Part shown: positions 1 through 7,994 of the stretch, piece by piece
Layout: each line of letters begins with the position of its first letter
Position numbering within the stretch: the first letter of the stretch is position 1
Source: an uncultured Clostridia bacterium
GTDB lineage: Bacteria > Bacillota > Clostridia > Oscillospirales > Acutalibacteraceae
Direction of reading: 5' to 3'
NCBI GenBank assembly: GCA_937907605.1
Contig: CALCYI010000017.1
Location: 24,592-88,591, forward strand
DNA: 64,000 nt
Translations under genes and position numbers: made by a program
The notes under the pieces: model-generated
The model's input: only the letters and a program-made list of their open reading frames with translations
Database searches by the model: none
Told to the model about the DNA's origin: nothing

Positions 1-334
1 ATAATATGTCAAACGAAAATGACGGCGAATTTTGTACAATTTTCACAAAAGTCAATTTTATTTTTGTGCAAATGAACAGGTCTCACCCTAAATGTTGTGG
101 TTTTACAATTTAGCGTGGTAGAGCGTTAAATTAAAATTTTGTTAAATTTGAAAAAAATCCGCCGTCAAAAAAATTACAAATTGTAACCTTTTGGCTTTGT
201 TAATTACAGAATTACTACATATTGGGTGTTTCCTCCCCTTTCACGCAAATGCCTTCAATATGTGGGTGCAAAAATTTTGCGAAATAATCGGCTGAAATTT
301 TTTACAGTTTATATATATAATGTATATAATATAA

Positions 335-363
335 TTGACAAATTAATGACTTGAATATATAAT
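335..363 (+). promoter_or_regulatory. Sigma-A-type promoter of the tRNA-Arg gene
   Basis: A perfect TTGACA (335-340) and TATAAT (358-363) are separated by 17 nt, and the tRNA begins 10 nt after the -10 box. The preceding 330 bases are AT-rich and hold no open frame or RNA that I can support. They do contain two similar stretches around 215-285 (ATATTGGGTG and ATATGTGGGTG) of unknown meaning. Confidence 0.85.
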
Positions 364-372
364 AATGAAGAT

Positions 373-449
373 GTCTCAGTAGCTCAGTAGGATAGAGCGT
401 TCGCCTCCTAAGCGAAAGGCCGGGGGTTCGAATCCCTTCTGGGACGCCA
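373..449 (+). tRNA. tRNA-Arg (anticodon CCU)
   Basis: A full cloverleaf can be drawn by eye. The acceptor stem GTCTCAG pairs with CTGGGAC (one G-T pair). The anticodon stem TTCGC/GCGAA encloses the loop CTCCTAA with anticodon CCT at 407-409, and the T-arm contains GGTTCGAATCC. The CCA end is encoded (447-449). It reads AGG codons. A terminator follows directly, so it is a single-tRNA transcript. Confidence 0.95.
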
Positions 450-453
450 ACAA

Positions 454-484
454 GTAAAAACCGCCGACGGCGGTTTTTACTTTA
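454..484 (+). terminator. Intrinsic terminator after tRNA-Arg
   Basis: An almost perfect inverted repeat GTAAAAACCGCC / GGCGGTTTTTAC closes on a two-base loop and is followed by TTTAT. It separates the tRNA from ddh, although some read-through could reach ddh because no other clear promoter is seen between them. Confidence 0.8.
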
Positions 485-505
485 TAACATATAGGAGGAA
501 AAGTT

Positions 506-1483
506 ATGATTAAAATCGGTATTTTAGGCTACGGTAACCTCGGACGCGGCGTTGAAGCGGCGATTAAGAAGAACGGCGACCTTGAGCTTGCGGCGGTATA
601 TACAAGGCGCGCTCCCGAAAGCCTCGTTATTAAAACCGAGGGCGTGCCCGTTAAAAGCGCGGCAGAGCTTGAACTCGGCAAGGAGAACATTGACGTGCTC
701 ATAATCTGCGGCGGCTCGGCGACAGACCTGCCCGAAATGACCCCGAAATACGCGGCGCTTTACAACGTAATCGATTCCTTTGACACCCACGCTAATATCC
801 CCGTTCACTTTGCGAGCGTTGACGCTGCGGCAAAGGCTGCGGGCAAGGTGGGTATTATCTCGTGCGGCTGGGACCCGGGTATGTTCAGCGTAAACAGGCT
901 TTATGGGAGCGCAATTCTCCCCGACGGTAGGGACTACACCTTCTGGGGCAAGGGCGTAAGCCAGGGACATTCCGACGCGGTAAGGCGCATTGACGGCGTA
1001 ATCGACGCACGCCAGTACACCATCCCCGTTCCCGAAGCTCTTGAGAGGGTTAGAAACGGCGAAAATCCCGAGCTCACCACGCGCGAAAAGCACACGAGGG
1101 AGTGCTTCGTAGTAGCAGAGGACGGCGCCGACCTTGCAAGGATTGAAAGAGAAATCAAGGAAATGCCGAACTACTTTGCGGATTACGACACGACGGTACA
1201 CTTCATCACCGCCGAGGAAATGGCGCGCGACCACAGCGGACTCCCCCACGGCGGCAGCGTGATTTACAGCGGCGAGACGAGCGACGGCACAAAGCACGTT
1301 ATTGAGTACAGTCTTAACCTTGACTCAAACCCCGAGTTCACGGGCTCCGTAATCGCGGCATACGCGAGAGCTGCGGCAAGGCTTAACGCCGAGGGCAAAA
1401 CGGGCGCAATGACCGTATTTGATATCGCCCCCGCATACCTCAGCACACACAGCGCAGACGAGCTCCGCGCGCACTTCCTCTAA
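506..1483 (+). CDS. ddh: meso-Diaminopimelate D-dehydrogenase
   Basis: This enzyme makes meso-2,6-diaminopimelate in one NADPH-dependent reductive amination of L-2-amino-6-oxopimelate, feeding lysine and peptidoglycan synthesis in the cytoplasm. The 325 residues match the family's usual size. The N-terminal Rossmann motif GILGYGNLGRG (residues 5-15) binds the cofactor. The middle stretch SCGWDPGMFSVNR and the segment TFWGKGVSQGHSDAVRR are typical of Ddh, and the HGG of the substrate region is present near residue 251. AGGAGG lies 8 nt before the ATG. The gene stands alone behind a tRNA. Its stop codon TAA is also the first base triplet of a heptamer repeat run, so the native 3' flank has probably been replaced. 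Confidence 0.95.
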   Translation: MIKIGILGYGNLGRGVEAAIKKNGDLELAAVYTRRAPESLVIKTEGVPVKSAAELELGKENIDVLIICGGSATDLPEMTPKYAALYNVIDSFDTHANIPVHFASVDAAAKAAGKVGIISCGWDPGMFSVNRLYGSAILPDGRDYTFWGKGVSQGHSDAVRRIDGVIDARQYTIPVPEALERVRNGENPELTTREKHTRECFVVAEDGADLARIEREIKEMPNYFADYDTTVHFITAEEMARDHSGLPHGGSVIYSGETSDGTKHVIEYSLNLDSNPEFTGSVIAAYARAAARLNAEGKTGAMTVFDIAPAYLSTHSADELRAHFL

Positions 1484-1540
1484 TTCGGAATTCGGAGTTC
1501 GGAATTCGGAATTGTGGGCGGACTTCGTCCGCACCTAATT
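1482..1540. repeat. AATTCGG heptamer run plus GC hairpin
   Basis: Four to five heptamers of type AATTCGG/AGTTCGG start at the ddh stop codon. They lead into GGGCGGAC-TTC-GTCCGCAC, a short GC hairpin, then AATTAAAT. It belongs to the dispersed family also seen at 4590, 7158, 31445, 36400, 48182 and 54713. Confidence 0.8.
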
Positions 1541-1549
1541 AAATAAATA

Positions 1550-1603
1550 TTGACAGAAACGATACCTTGTGTTACAATGTATATGCATTGTGATACAAGG
1601 TAT
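1550..1603 (+). promoter_or_regulatory. Promoter with a 42-bp palindromic operator (candidate PadR site)
   Basis: TTGACA (1550-1555) and TACAAT (1573-1578) are 17 nt apart. Overlapping the -10 and start site is an inverted repeat, 1562-1603. The left half ATACCTTGTGTTACAATG is mirrored by CATTGTGATACAAGGTAT, with 18 of 21 positions matching per arm. This placement would block RNA polymerase. A PadR repressor is encoded in the same operon, so autoregulation is the simple inference. Confidence 0.75.
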
Positions 1604-1623
1604 TTGTTTTCGGAGGTGTTGCA

Positions 1624-2895
1624 ATGAAAAAAGATGAATATATTTCCGCCGTCGTCGGCGGCATAAAACGCCGCAGGGACAGGCTTTTCGTTCAAAAGGA
1701 GCTCGAGGCGCATATTGCCGACCGTATGGAGTTCTATACCGAGGCGGGCTTTGACGAGGCTGAGGCAGAAACAAAAGCGCTTGAGCGGCTCGGAAAACCC
1801 GAAGCGGTAGCAACAGATATGGCAAATCTCCATAATTCAGCATTATATACCGTTCTGTCTTATGTTTTTACCTTTGCTTATGTGGCAGCGGCGTTATTTA
1901 GCGTACTCCTTCTGGTTTTCGCGTTTTATGAGTTAATAGATGAGTTTAACTATACCTATGCAGTAATGATGTGCTCTTTAATCGCATTTCTTTTCGATAC
2001 TCTGGGACTTGTCTTTGCTCGTCTCGCTGAGGATTCCGGCGCTATGGAGACGAACGGTGTTGTTAATCTCGTCTCGCTATTTTTGGTCGGCGGCATTGTG
2101 TTTATTCCTTTTGGATATGCGATTTTATCATTGTTTACCGAGTTTCCGCTTTCCCTGTTTTCCACAGAAGGCGTTACCGTTTCTTTTATTGAAATGTATA
2201 CGCTTCTTCCGGAGCCTCTTGAGTATGTCATGATTCTTCTGACCTATTCTTTTGGGCTGTTCCCGTTAATACAAGGTATTTTAGCACGACGCTTTGCAAA
2301 GAAAATTGAGTTCGGTCTTAGTGAAAAGAGCGAAAAACGCCTAAAGCATTATATTGTTTTTCTACTAACGCTGACCGTTATCGGCGCTGTTTCCATTACT
2401 GTACAAGCGGGTGTTCCGTTACTGCAACAACACCAACTGGACAATCGCAACGAGTCTACTTTTACCGAGGACTGCGCAGCGGCATGGGAACTTACCGAAA
2501 CACTTACTCCGCCTTATACCAAAGAGGAAGCGCTCGTACTGGCAAAACAGCGTGGCACAGATAAACTCAAAAGCATTACGCGCGAAGTTACTGTTCTGTC
2601 AAACAACAATTACACCGTTACACTTGAAACGCTTGACGGCGAGACCTATGACACATTAACTTTGGAAAAAAGAACAAAGCTTAACAACCTGACAGAAAAG
2701 GAGCTACTGCAGTATTCAAATCTTGATGACGACACTACGTTAGACGCTTTTTTAGATGAAATAGGCAAAGATACAATTACCTTATACAGTTTTGACAAAA
2801 AATCAGTTACGGTTGATATTTGCGATAACACCAACACACTGTGGTATACTTTCAGCTTTGTCGACGGAGTTATAGACGAAATAACAGAATTGTAA
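1624..2895 (+). CDS. HAAS-domain multi-pass membrane protein
   Basis: The first ~75 residues (MKKDEYISAVVGGIKRRRDR...) form an alpha-helical HAAS-type signalling domain: a short amphipathic start, a charged helix with LEAHIADRMEFY, and a third helix ending in ERLGKPEAVA. About six hydrophobic segments follow (residues ~75-250), then a soluble extracytoplasmic tail of ~150 residues containing a PepSY-like acidic stretch. HAAS modules are usually co-encoded with PadR regulators, and padR lies 11 nt downstream. GGAGGTG precedes the ATG. The substrate or process is unknown; envelope stress or an antimicrobial response is only an inference from the PadR context. Confidence 0.75.
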   Translation: MKKDEYISAVVGGIKRRRDRLFVQKELEAHIADRMEFYTEAGFDEAEAETKALERLGKPEAVATDMANLHNSALYTVLSYVFTFAYVAAALFSVLLLVFAFYELIDEFNYTYAVMMCSLIAFLFDTLGLVFARLAEDSGAMETNGVVNLVSLFLVGGIVFIPFGYAILSLFTEFPLSLFSTEGVTVSFIEMYTLLPEPLEYVMILLTYSFGLFPLIQGILARRFAKKIEFGLSEKSEKRLKHYIVFLLTLTVIGAVSITVQAGVPLLQQHQLDNRNESTFTEDCAAAWELTETLTPPYTKEEALVLAKQRGTDKLKSITREVTVLSNNNYTVTLETLDGETYDTLTLEKRTKLNNLTEKELLQYSNLDDDTTLDAFLDEIGKDTITLYSFDKKSVTVDICDNTNTLWYTFSFVDGVIDEITEL

Positions 2896-2906
2896 GGAGG
2901 ACAATT

Positions 2907-3233
2907 ATGAAGTATTCTAAAGAATTATTAAAGGGCAGCACGCATCTGCTTGTGCTTTCCGTGCTTGAAAACAAGGATTTGTACGGCTACAAGATTATCC
3001 GCGAGCTTGAAATCAGGAGCGAGAACGCCTTTGAAATGAGCGAGGGCACGCTCTACCCTATTCTGCACGCGCTTGAAAAGGAAAAATATCTCGAAAGCTA
3101 CTGGGAAGCCTTTGACGGCAGGAACCGCAAGTATTACCATATCACCAAAAAGGGCAAGGCTGAGCTTGCGGAGAAGAAGAACGAGTGGGTATCGTTCAGT
3201 AAAAACGTAAATAAGGTTTTGGGGTTTGCGTAA
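2907..3233 (+). CDS. PadR family transcriptional repressor
   Basis: A 108-residue winged-helix protein. The N-terminal LLKGSTHLLVLSVLENKDLYGYKI and the winged-helix section SEGTLYPILHALEKE are diagnostic of PadR, and a short C-terminal helix dimerises. A longer frame from 2841 exists, but TAAGGAGG sits 7 nt before the ATG at 2907, so that start is chosen. It probably binds the 42-bp palindrome over the operon promoter at 1562-1603. Its position between two HAAS-domain genes indicates one regulatory unit. Confidence 0.93.
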   Translation: MKYSKELLKGSTHLLVLSVLENKDLYGYKIIRELEIRSENAFEMSEGTLYPILHALEKEKYLESYWEAFDGRNRKYYHITKKGKAELAEKKNEWVSFSKNVNKVLGFA

Positions 3234-3251
3234 GTTAATACTTATATTACA

Positions 3252-3379
3252 AAGCCTTCTCCTTGAGGAGAAGGTGGCGGCGAAGCCGTCGGATGAGGTG
3301 TAGGCGCAATGTGCCGTTACGGATTACTCCACCTCATCAGTCAGCCTCACGGCTGCCAGCTTCCCCTCAAGGGGAAGCC
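3252..3379. repeat. Long inverted-repeat element inside the padR operon
   Basis: Two ~50-nt arms face each other. Each arm starts with its own palindrome (CTTCTCC-TTGA-GGAGAAG on the left, CTTCCCC-TCAA-GGGGAAG on the right). They continue with GTGGCGGCGAAGCC / GCCTCACGGCTGCC and GGATGAGGTG / CACCTCATC, around a short non-paired centre. It has no coding capacity and looks like a MITE- or REP-like element common in gut Clostridia. It separates padR from the second HAAS gene and would fold strongly in the mRNA. Confidence 0.75.
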
Positions 3380-3413
3380 GATAATACGCTGACAATATAA
3401 TTCGGGAGTAACT

Positions 3414-4583
3414 ATGACCATACAGGAATATATCGCCTCCGTTACGTCGCAGATTGAGGACAAACTCGCGCGCGCCGAGGTTGAAGCGGAGCTTTCCGCT
3501 CACCTTCAGGACAGAATTGAATACTACAAGGACGCGGGCTATCCCCAGCCCGAAGCGGAGCAAAAAGCCCTCGCGCGTATGGGAAGCCCCGAGGAAACCG
3601 GCGAAAAGCTCGGACGGCTGCACAAAACACGGCTTGAAAAACTTCTAATAGTTCTGCTCGTTATTCTCTGGATTTGTAATGGCGTCAGCGCCATCATGCT
3701 CTTACTCTTTTCCGATTCACACCACGGTATTTATGATCTTGCGTTAGAAGCTTTTTTTATCGGCGGAAGTGCTCTTTTGTCCTTTGTCGGTATACAAAAG
3801 AAAAAACGGGCTTTTTGCCTTGTCCCATTTGTTTTCACCGTGTTTTTTAGCGTTTTCCGCTGTGTTTTCGGATCACCGGTTTTGCTGTATTCCGCTTTTT
3901 TGCTTAATGGAAAAACAAGTAAAATTGCGGTAATTATGAGCAACTATGTTAAACCCGCTGGTGTATGGCTTGTCGGCTCAATTGCGTTTTATACCGTCTA
4001 TATCGTGTTAAGCGGTTATTTTGCCTTTAAAATGGATTTCAAAAAAAGAAAAACGCGGTTTCGCCGCGTTCTGCAAGGGTTATTGCTTGTGATTTTTGCT
4101 GTCAATGTTGCCGTTTTCGGAGCGTGCTGTTATGTTAATACGCAAACAAAAAACAGCCTCCAGATAAATGACGGTGTCTACTTAGTTCAAAGCGACAGTA
4201 TTATTGATTTGTCAACCGTCGCGCACCCCGAAAATCATTATCTTGAAATTGATTATGATTGGGGATACAACCATGCAGATGATTTTAACGGGTATTTTCA
4301 GAATCCGGATTACACCTACGGCGAAACTGCATTTAACAAAAGCATCATAATGAAAACCGAAAAAATGACCGCAACGGTCAAACGGGAAAAGCGTTATATT
4401 GCATTAATTCCCGTTTACACTGATATAAAAGAAGATACGGAATCAGGACTGATTGACTATATATACACACCGGATTTTGAAAACGCAAAATGGTTTGATA
4501 CACAAAAAAACAGATTACTAACGATTAATCTTGTCACCTATACGTCTACAAATCTTATTTGCGAGATTACCGTTGTTGATTAG
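3414..4583 (+). CDS. HAAS-domain membrane protein (paralogue of 1624-2895)
   Basis: 389 residues. The N-terminal 75 residues again form a HAAS-type domain: IQEYIASVTSQIEDKLARA, then LSAHLQDRIEYYKDAGY and ALARMGSPEETGEKLG. Four to five membrane helices follow (~75-240), then a ~150-residue soluble tail different from that of the first paralogue. GGGAG precedes the ATG. It lies in the same direction as the padR operon but is separated by a 128-nt inverted-repeat element, so co-transcription is likely but not certain. Function unknown. Confidence 0.72.
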   Translation: MTIQEYIASVTSQIEDKLARAEVEAELSAHLQDRIEYYKDAGYPQPEAEQKALARMGSPEETGEKLGRLHKTRLEKLLIVLLVILWICNGVSAIMLLLFSDSHHGIYDLALEAFFIGGSALLSFVGIQKKKRAFCLVPFVFTVFFSVFRCVFGSPVLLYSAFLLNGKTSKIAVIMSNYVKPAGVWLVGSIAFYTVYIVLSGYFAFKMDFKKRKTRFRRVLQGLLLVIFAVNVAVFGACCYVNTQTKNSLQINDGVYLVQSDSIIDLSTVAHPENHYLEIDYDWGYNHADDFNGYFQNPDYTYGETAFNKSIIMKTEKMTATVKREKRYIALIPVYTDIKEDTESGLIDYIYTPDFENAKWFDTQKNRLLTINLVTYTSTNLICEITVVD

Positions 4584-4589
4584 TCATTC

Positions 4590-4650
4590 TTTCAGGTGCG
4601 GGCTGTGCCCGCCCTTAATTCCGAATTCCGAACTACGAATTCCTCATTAT
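4590..4650. repeat. GC hairpin plus AATTCCG heptamers
   Basis: GTGCGGGC-TGT-GCCCGCCC is followed by TTAATTCCGAATTCCG and further heptamer-like units. This is the reverse-oriented version of the element at 1482. It overlaps the last codons of the minus-strand gene that ends at 4647. Confidence 0.7.
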
Positions 4651-5141
4651 TTTTCAAAAACGTCCACCCTGCCCGATTCCGTAATCGTGGCAAGGAGGAT
4701 TTCGCTGAGCTGCCTGCCCCTCGTTTCAAGAAGGGTGAGCAGCTCCTTTTCGTTCACGCCCGCGGCTTTGAGGTTTTCGCCGATAATCTTTCCGTCCTTT
4801 GCGATAACTATCGGCACGCCCTCCCTTACGGGCGTGAAGTTGAAATCCTTTGTGTTGAGCGCCCTTGCGCGCGGCTTCGGTAGTATGCTTATTCCGCCGT
4901 CGCGCTCAAGGAGCATTATATCAATATCCCCTAAATTAAAATATCCCCTCTGCCGCGCAAGCGCGCTCAGCTTCTCTATACTCAACTCCGCCTCCTCGAG
5001 CGCGGCGCTTTTTATTTTCCCGTCTTTAATCAGGTATATTTCCTTTTCATAGCGCTTCGTTTTCGTCAGCGCAATATGCCCTATCTCCAGCCCTGCTATT
5101 AAAACAAGCAGTATCACAATTGCAATATCCGTTTTTCTCAC
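4647..5141 (-). CDS. YetF C-terminal-domain protein with one membrane helix (DUF421-like)
   Basis: 164 residues: a single N-terminal hydrophobic helix (residues ~5-25), then the two-lobed YetF/DUF421 cytoplasmic domain. Lobe 1 contains LIKDGKI...LSIEKLSALARQRG...DIMLLERDGGISI. Lobe 2 contains PIVIAKDGKIIGENLKAAGV...ELLTLLETRG...LATITESG. Typical YetF proteins have three membrane helices before this domain, so the membrane part is reduced. Its C-terminus abuts a repeat element. Biochemical function is unknown for the family. Confidence 0.7.
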   Translation of the reverse strand: MRKTDIAIVILLVLIAGLEIGHIALTKTKRYEKEIYLIKDGKIKSAALEEAELSIEKLSALARQRGYFNLGDIDIMLLERDGGISILPKPRARALNTKDFNFTPVREGVPIVIAKDGKIIGENLKAAGVNEKELLTLLETRGRQLSEILLATITESGRVDVFEK

Positions 5142-5230
5142 CCTCTGAGCATTTTATCTTATTTTATTATTGTAAAAAAACATATAATTATGCTATAATG
5201 ATTTTAAGAATTTATAAGGCGGTGAGAGGT

Positions 5231-5833
5231 GTGAAGAAAATCGGACTGACGGCGACAGCTATCGGCTTTTTTACAAATTTTCTTTTATTCCTCGTAAAGC
5301 TTTATATCGGTATCAGCAGCGCCTCGCTGACTATTTACTGCGACGCGGTCAACAACCTCGGCGATACCTTCGCCTGCGCAATCGCGGTTATAGGGTTTAT
5401 TATGATAACAAAAATGGGAGAGCGCCAGTCCCTGCGCACGCAGAGCCTGCTCACCCTGCTCATTAGCCTTTTTATCGCGGCGGTCGGCTTATACTTCGTA
5501 TACGGAGGGCTGAGGAGGCTGCTCTACCCCGTGGTCGTGCTTTCCTCAACGCGCTTTATCATTATTCTATGCGTTACCGCGCTTGTTAAGGTGCTGCTCG
5601 GTATAATGTTCAGAGCGTTTAACAAAAAGAGCCCCTCGTCGGTGCTGAGCGCCCTCGCGCTCGACAGCTTCCTCGACTGTCTTGTTACGGCGGCTTCGCT
5701 GATGAGCCTTGTGCTTTCATCGCGTATCCGCTACTCAATCGACGGTGCTTTTGCAATTATCACGGGAAGTATTATTACCGCTTCGGCGATTAAAAACATT
5801 ATTAACGAATCAAAATATTTAGTAAACGATTAA
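5231..5833 (+). CDS. Cation diffusion facilitator-type transporter, membrane core only
   Basis: About 200 residues, six membrane segments. YCDAVNNLGD in the second helix and ALDSFLDCLV in the fifth carry the paired acidic positions that bind Zn2+/Fe2+-type ions in the CDF family. The usual ~90-residue cytoplasmic C-terminal domain is absent. A start at 5120 is possible on paper, but GAGAGGT precedes the GTG at 5231, where similarity to the family begins. It is divergent from the YetF-like gene and 16 nt ahead of a phosphoesterase gene. Metal specificity cannot be read from the sequence. Confidence 0.75.
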   Translation: MKKIGLTATAIGFFTNFLLFLVKLYIGISSASLTIYCDAVNNLGDTFACAIAVIGFIMITKMGERQSLRTQSLLTLLISLFIAAVGLYFVYGGLRRLLYPVVVLSSTRFIIILCVTALVKVLLGIMFRAFNKKSPSSVLSALALDSFLDCLVTAASLMSLVLSSRIRYSIDGAFAIITGSIITASAIKNIINESKYLVND

Positions 5834-5849
5834 AAAAGGAGATATTGTT

Positions 5850-7160
5850 ATGGCTAAAAAGGAAAAAGTAAAAAGAACGCCTAAGCAGAAGCTCAAGAAG
5901 GCGGGTATAGTTTTACTCGTAATCGTGCTTGTTATCGCGCTTATCCGCTGCGCAATCGGCATTGTAAACTATGTCGGCACCAAGGCGGAGCGCGAGTTCG
6001 TAAACGGAGCAATTACTCAGGTTTCATACGAGGAGCAGCTTGTGCCCGAGCTCGCGGACGACGGCTATTATTCGTTCACGACCGACAGAGCGTTTAAGCT
6101 TTTACAGATTACCGACGTACATATCGGCGCCGGCTTTATGTCCCCGCAGAAGGATATTATGGCGCTCAACGCAGTTGCGGCTATCATTACCGAGGAGAAG
6201 CCCGACCTCGTTGTAGTAACGGGCGATATTTCATATCCCATTCCGTTCCAGGCGGGCACTATCAACAATAAGCCGAGCGCGGAGATTTTTGCCTCATTTA
6301 TGGAAAAGCTCGGCGTGTACTGGTGTAACGTTTACGGCAACCACGATACCGAGGTTTACTCGCTTCATAACGGCAAATCCCTTTCAAAGCAGGTATACTG
6401 CGATAAGGAAAAGTATCCTCACTGCCTGTTCCAGACGGGTCCCGAGGATGTCGACGGCTACGGCAACTACGTAGTTAATATCCGCAACGGCGCGGGCGCG
6501 ATTACGCAGAGCCTTTACCTGCTTGATTCCCACTCCTACGCCGACGGCGATGTAATCGGAATTAACTGGCTTTACGACTGCGTTCACGAAAATCAGGTTG
6601 AATGGTACAAGGAAACCGCAAAGGCGCTCACAGAGGAAAACGGCGGCGCTTTGCCGAAATCCCTTGTGTTCTTCCACATTCCTCCGCTTGAGATGAAGGA
6701 GGCGTGCGCTCAGTACGTTGCCGCGGGCAATAAGGATACCACCGCGGACGTTAAGTACAGAAACGGCGTGCTCGGCGAGGGCGACGCAATGGTATGCTCA
6801 AGCAAGTACACCTACGGTCTTTTCGACGCGTTTTATGAGAGCGGTACGCAGGGTGCCTTCTTCGGTCACGACCACCTCAACAATATCTCGCTTAATTACA
6901 AGGGTATTCAGCTCACCTACGGTATGTCAATTGACTATCTTGCATACCCGGGAATTACACAGTACGGACTTCAGCGCGGCTGCACGGTTATTACAATCAA
7001 CCCTGACGGAAGCTTTGACAACTATCAGGAAAACTATTATCAGGATAAGTACAAGACCGTTAATCCGAAGGAAGAGGTTATACTCGACCGCGGTATGTCC
7101 GAGGATGTAGATAATGCGGGTGCGGTATTTGATTTCCAGGCGGAAAACAATCAGGATTAA
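5850..7160 (+). CDS. Membrane-anchored calcineurin-like metallophosphoesterase
   Basis: 436 residues. A lysine-rich N-terminus and one helix (residues ~18-42) anchor the enzyme, with the catalytic domain outside if the positive-inside rule holds. The metal-binding blocks are in family order: TDVHIG (~88), VTGDIS (~124), YGNHDTE (~164), FFHIPP (~275) and FGHDHLN (~339). The family hydrolyses phosphomonoesters or diesters; the substrate is unknown. AAGGAGA precedes the ATG. The CDF-type transporter gene ends 16 nt upstream, so both may share a transcript. The stop codon leads straight into a heptamer repeat run. Confidence 0.88.
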   Translation: MAKKEKVKRTPKQKLKKAGIVLLVIVLVIALIRCAIGIVNYVGTKAEREFVNGAITQVSYEEQLVPELADDGYYSFTTDRAFKLLQITDVHIGAGFMSPQKDIMALNAVAAIITEEKPDLVVVTGDISYPIPFQAGTINNKPSAEIFASFMEKLGVYWCNVYGNHDTEVYSLHNGKSLSKQVYCDKEKYPHCLFQTGPEDVDGYGNYVVNIRNGAGAITQSLYLLDSHSYADGDVIGINWLYDCVHENQVEWYKETAKALTEENGGALPKSLVFFHIPPLEMKEACAQYVAAGNKDTTADVKYRNGVLGEGDAMVCSSKYTYGLFDAFYESGTQGAFFGHDHLNNISLNYKGIQLTYGMSIDYLAYPGITQYGLQRGCTVITINPDGSFDNYQENYYQDKYKTVNPKEEVILDRGMSEDVDNAGAVFDFQAENNQD

Positions 7161-7205
7161 TTCGGAGTTCGGAGTTCGGAATTCGGAATTCGGAATTCGG
7201 AATTA
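7158..7205. repeat. AATTCGG heptamer run
   Basis: Six contiguous heptamers (AGTTCGG and AATTCGG types) begin at the TAA stop of the phosphoesterase gene. Unlike the other sites there is no GC hairpin next to it. It shows the repeat unit in its plainest form. Confidence 0.85.
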
Positions 7206-7221
7206 ACGTTAGGGTGTTTAT

Positions 7222-7992
7222 ATGAACTTTAAAGACGATAAGTTTATGACCGGGCTTGCGCTTTGCGTGGTTGCGTTCGTTATCGCACAGGCGCTCTTCT
7301 TCCTCATAAGAGCGGCAAGGCGCGCAAAGGAGCTCGGCATAGAAAGCACTACGGTTAAAAACACAATAATATCCTCGGCACTTTTCACTATAGCGCCCGC
7401 CGTCGGTATCGTCGCTACGGTGCTGACTCTTTCCTCCGCGCTCGGATACGTTATCCCGTGGATAAGGCTCTCCGTAATCGGCAATATCTCCTACGAGGTT
7501 ACAGCGGCGACCAACGCTATCGACGCATACGGTATTGCGGGCGGTATCTCACAGGAGATTACCGATAAAACCGTGTTCGGCACAATCGCGTGGGTAATGA
7601 CGCTCGGCTCGATTATGCCGATTATCCTCACTCCTATTTTCCTCAAGAAAATTCAGGGAAAGGTAGGCAAGGCGGTTTCGGGCAACAAGGCGTGGGCTGA
7701 CGTTATGAGCGCAGCGGCGTTCATAGGCCTTATCGCCGCGTTCGTGGCAAGGGCTATTGCGGGCAAGGGCGCGCAGGAGATTATCGGCGACGGCGCGGGA
7801 GTTCTCTCCCTTGCAGCGCTGATTTCCTCAATAATCCTTATGCTCCTGCTTTCAAAGCTCGCAACGCTTCCGAAAATGAAATGGCTCGAGAGCTTCGCAA
7901 TGCCCGCGGCAATGATTGGCGCAATGCTTATCGTCGTCGTTCTTGCTCAGGTTCTCCCCCACGATATCGCGTTTATGGAATGGAGGGGCTGA
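7222..7992 (+). CDS. DUF5058-family multi-pass membrane protein
   Basis: 256 residues, six to seven membrane helices. The segment FTIAPAVGIVATVLTLSSALGY followed by IPWIRLSVIGNISYE and WVMTLGSI resembles DUF5058 proteins. It is the first gene of a tight three-gene operon with a second membrane protein (2 nt gap) and an M20 peptidase. A transporter or channel subunit that supplies substrate to the peptidase is an inference from that context. No function is established for the family to my knowledge. Confidence 0.75.
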   Translation: MNFKDDKFMTGLALCVVAFVIAQALFFLIRAARRAKELGIESTTVKNTIISSALFTIAPAVGIVATVLTLSSALGYVIPWIRLSVIGNISYEVTAATNAIDAYGIAGGISQEITDKTVFGTIAWVMTLGSIMPIILTPIFLKKIQGKVGKAVSGNKAWADVMSAAAFIGLIAAFVARAIAGKGAQEIIGDGAGVLSLAALISSIILMLLLSKLATLPKMKWLESFAMPAAMIGAMLIVVVLAQVLPHDIAFMEWRG

Positions 7993-7994
7993 GT

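Noticed and set aside
524..1297. 257-codon frame opposite ddh
   Set aside because: Shadow of ddh: no ribosome site, no family, and ddh has all expected motifs.
4531..5052. 173-codon plus-strand frame opposite the YetF-like gene
   Set aside because: Ser/Leu/Pro-rich antisense shadow that starts inside the upstream gene and has no ribosome site.
7158..7205. Heptamer runs as a CRISPR array
   Set aside because: The units are 7 nt with no spacers, and no cas gene is present in the window.
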